Made by a program: the position numbers and the translations under genes. The notes beneath the pieces were generated by a model. It had not been told where the DNA came from and searched no databases. It saw only the letters and a program-made list of their open reading frames with translations. A stretch of DNA of 23,600 nt, taken from assembly GCA_040905505.1 (NCBI GenBank), contig JBBDRL010000082.1, positions 1 through 23,600 of the forward strand, in the 5' to 3' direction. Origin of the DNA: WHSP01 sp040905505 (GTDB lineage: Bacteria; Gemmatimonadota; Gemmatimonadetes; Longimicrobiales; Longimicrobiaceae). Position 1 is the first letter of the stretch; every line of letters begins with the position of its first letter. This document shows positions 21,665-23,600 of this stretch, in pieces.

Positions 21665-23014
21665 ATGATCGTATTTGGAAACAAGACCTCTCGGGGGATC
21701 GTCGCCCGTACGGGCCAGTGCGCTCTGGGCTTGGCGGTGGCCATGTCACTCGCCGGCTGCGACATCGACGATCTGCTGTCGGTGGACGATCCCGAGTTCG
21801 TCACCGACGAATCGGTCACCGATCCGAACGCCGTGCCGCTGGTCGTTCGCGGGGCGCTCGGCGAATTCTACCGAGCCTACAGCGGTAGCGGCCTCTCGAA
21901 TCTGGGATATCTGACCGCATCGGGCTTGCTCACCGACGAGCTGCAATCGTCGGATACCTTCGTGGATCGGAACGCTGTCGATGCCCGGAGCCTACAGCCA
22001 CCGGAGCTCGGCAACCCATCGGATCTGGCGTACGAGTGGCTTCAGCGGGCGCGTCGGGCGACCATCGACGCGGCTGAGACCGTTGCCGAGGTCGAGGGTG
22101 AAAGCGATCCCGACCGGGCGTTGATGCTTGCCCTGAACGGATTCACATACGTCGCCTTCGGCGAGGGTTGGTGCTCGGCGGTGCCGGTGAGTACCCTCGA
22201 GGGTGGCGACTTCGTCGAGGGCGAGCCGCGGTCGACGGAGCAGCTCTTTCAGACTGCGCTGGAGCGATTCCAGTCAGCGCAGAGCGCGAGCGCCAGCAAC
22301 CTGGCGGCGCTCGGGCGCGCCCGCACGCTGCTCAACCTGGGTCAGTACCAGGAGGCCGCGGCAGCGGTGAGCGGCGTTCCGACTTCGTACGTGTTCCTCA
22401 TCGAGCATTCGGAGAACACGTACGAAAACCCGGTATGGAACCTCAACAATGACAACGGCCGCTTCACGATCCTCGGTAACGAGGGGGAGAACGGCCTCGC
22501 CTTCCGGACCGCAGATGACCCGCGGATCGAGGTGACCATCCAGGTGACGCCGCAGGGCAATCGCCTCGGATTCGACGACTCCACGCCGCTCTACGAGCAG
22601 CAGAAGTATCCGAATCGAGACGCCGACGTTCCGTTGGCCACCGGCACCGAGGCGCGGCTGATCGAAGCCGAGGCAGCGCTGAACGCGGGCAACCCGGGCA
22701 CCTTCCTTCAACTCCTGAACGACCTGCGGGCTACTGTCGATGGCCTCGAGCCGCTCACCGACCCCGGCACGCAGGAGGGCCGGGTGGACCTGCTCTTCCG
22801 GGAGCGGGCGTTCTGGCTCTATCTCACGGGACATCGGCTGGGCGACATGCGCCGGCTCGTCGACCAGTACGGTCGGTCGATCGATGACGTCTACCCTGTT
22901 GGGACGAGCACGCAGGGCCAGCCGTACGGCAATGACGTGGTGTTCTCGGTGCCGTTCGAAGAGGAGCAGAACTCGCTATTCAGTCGCTCCGCGTGCGTGA
23001 CGACGCAGACCTGA
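21665..23014 (+). CDS. SusD/RagB-like outer-membrane lipoprotein
   Basis: The 449-residue protein has a lipoprotein signal with lipobox LAGC (29-32) and Cys32. It then shows the SusD-like order of an N-terminal loop region with TDPNAVPLVVRGALGEFYRAY, tetratricopeptide-type helices (about 120-235), and a C-terminal segment GRVDLLFRERAFWLYLTGHRLGDMRRL that is the most recognisable RagB/SusD signature. It caps the SusC channel and captures ligand. GGGAGA at 21651-21656 is 8 nt before the ATG. The gene starts 14 nt after the susC stop, so both form one operon. It is at the short end of the family. A Cys near the C-terminus (RSACVTTQT) is of unknown meaning. Confidence 0.9.
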   Translation: MIVFGNKTSRGIVARTGQCALGLAVAMSLAGCDIDDLLSVDDPEFVTDESVTDPNAVPLVVRGALGEFYRAYSGSGLSNLGYLTASGLLTDELQSSDTFVDRNAVDARSLQPPELGNPSDLAYEWLQRARRATIDAAETVAEVEGESDPDRALMLALNGFTYVAFGEGWCSAVPVSTLEGGDFVEGEPRSTEQLFQTALERFQSAQSASASNLAALGRARTLLNLGQYQEAAAAVSGVPTSYVFLIEHSENTYENPVWNLNNDNGRFTILGNEGENGLAFRTADDPRIEVTIQVTPQGNRLGFDDSTPLYEQQKYPNRDADVPLATGTEARLIEAEAALNAGNPGTFLQLLNDLRATVDGLEPLTDPGTQEGRVDLLFRERAFWLYLTGHRLGDMRRLVDQYGRSIDDVYPVGTSTQGQPYGNDVVFSVPFEEEQNSLFSRSACVTTQT

Positions 23015-23042
23015 ATCGGTCGGCAGTAACACTGAGGTAACG

Positions 23043-23072
23043 AACGAGGGCGTCGATCTGACGCCCTCGTTT
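23043..23072 (+). terminator. Terminator of the susC-susD-like operon
   Basis: Arms 23043-23054 (AACGAGGGCGTC) and 23060-23071 pair perfectly over 12 bp around the loop GATCT. A T-containing tail (TCGTTT) follows. It starts 28 nt after the susD-like stop. The tail is interrupted, so efficiency may be moderate, but the stem is strong. Confidence 0.88.
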
Positions 23073-23124
23073 CGTTTATGGACGGCCGTGGCCCCCGCGA
23101 GGATCCTGGCGTAAGGGGTACGGG

Positions 23125-23156
23125 TATAGTGCGTTAGCTCCTTCGGGTTTGCCCGA
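23125..23156 (+). promoter_or_regulatory. Possible -10 box and leader hairpin before the last gene
   Basis: TATAGT (23125-23130) is a good -10 match, 51 nt before the ATG at 23181, but no convincing -35 box lies at the right distance. A short hairpin TCGGG-TTTG-CCCGA (23143-23156) follows where the leader would be. Both are weak evidence for an independent promoter after the upstream terminator. Confidence 0.3.
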
Positions 23157-23180
23157 TAAAACTGCCCACTCGCAGGCTGC

Positions 23181-23600
23181 ATGATGAAATTGGCTCGACT
23201 CCGCCTGGCCGTTCACGCCGCGCTGGCCGCTGCACTCCTGGGTGCGTGCGGCGACTCGCCTACCGAAATCATCGACGAACCGCCTTTGACCGACGATGCC
23301 GGGTCGTTGGAGATCGTCGTCGAAGGGCTCCCGGATGGTGCCGACGCGGACCTGAGCATCACCGGACCGGGCGGCTTCAGCGCGGTCGTGCGCGCCGGAG
23401 AGACATTCGCAGACCTGCCGGCCGGAACCTATCCAGTGACCATCCGAGACGTATCCCGGGAGGGGCTCACTTACGGTACGGAGCAGCGGATCCTATATGC
23501 GACGGTGGTGAGCGGAGAAACCGCGACCCTTCGCGTGCAGTATCGGGCCTTCAACCTGACGGTCGAGAGCCTGTATATCACGCAGTCGGTGCAGAAACCC
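23181..23600 (+). CDS. Lipoprotein, N-terminal part (runs off the window)
   Basis: The first 140 residues are present with no stop. A lipoprotein signal ends in LGAC (20-23, Cys23). An acidic linker is followed by a beta-sandwich-like segment: SLEIVVEGLPDGADADLSIT (42-61) and GETFADLPAGTYPVTI (73-88). The SxVRAGETFADLPAGTY pattern is common in secreted PEGA-like or carboxypeptidase-regulatory-like modules. The final residues (LTVESLYITQSVQKP) begin another domain that cannot be judged. It is likely an outer-membrane or periplasm-facing lipoprotein; function is unknown. The ATG at 23181 is followed by a second ATG, so the start may be either. A Shine-Dalgarno is not obvious. Confidence 0.75.
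   Translation, partial: MMKLARLRLAVHAALAAALLGACGDSPTEIIDEPPLTDDAGSLEIVVEGLPDGADADLSITGPGGFSAVVRAGETFADLPAGTYPVTIRDVSREGLTYGTEQRILYATVVSGETATLRVQYRAFNLTVESLYITQSVQKP

Overview
The window (about 64% G+C by eye) reads as chromosomal DNA of a member of the Gemmatimonadota. This assignment is inferred from the combination of a high-GC genome, a SusC/RagA-SusD/RagB outer-membrane pair, short Gemmatimonadota-style lipoproteins, a V4R-domain protein and an intact bacterial F1Fo ATP synthase operon. I ran no database search, so the phylum is likely but not proven.

Layout. (1) 1-6515, + strand: ATP synthase operon, entered at the last codons of atpB and continuing atpE-atpF-atpH-atpA-atpG-atpD-atpC, closed by a strong Rho-independent terminator. 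(2) 6564-9003, + strand: a PHP-domain phosphatase/exonuclease-like gene, then an orphan NtrC-type sigma-54 response regulator behind a good sigma-70-like promoter. (3) 15286 down to 9017, - strand: a tightly packed seven-gene cluster, single-domain response regulator - REC-GGDEF diguanylate cyclase - ligA - V4R-domain protein - ruvX - mltG - thiE. Most neighbours overlap by 1-17 nt or are 14 nt apart; the one larger gap is V4R-ruvX. (4) 15639-17451, + strand: a small YtxH-like membrane protein and a GT20 trehalose-6-phosphate synthase. (5) 17479-18398: a small DUF3343-like gene (- strand) and folK (+ strand). (6) 18537-23014, + strand: a SusC-like TonB-dependent transporter and its SusD-like lipoprotein, ended by a terminator. 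A new lipoprotein gene then starts and runs off the window.

The least ordinary feature is a set of intergenic heptanucleotide-repeat elements confined to the first 7.5 kb. Four gaps of the ATP synthase operon (atpB-E, atpH-A, atpA-G, atpG-D) and the gap after the PHP gene hold runs of 7-bp units from three related families: GGATTCA, CTGATAG/CCGATAG, and AAAATTC. In three of these gaps the units stand as two opposed arms (16, 23 and 32 bp) around a loop, giving REPIN-like or MITE-like hairpins inside transcribed spacers of an essential operon. The atpE-atpF gap instead has a fully paired 14-bp hairpin directly after the c-subunit gene, and the atpE leader carries four small consecutive stem-loops. 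These could bear on how the operon makes excess c subunit.

Functionally the window is mostly housekeeping (ATP synthesis, NAD-dependent DNA ligation, 16S rRNA processing, cell-wall glycan release, thiamin and folate synthesis, trehalose synthesis), with c-di-GMP and phosphorelay signalling and an outer-membrane nutrient uptake pair. I saw no CRISPR array, prophage, insertion sequence, rRNA or tRNA.
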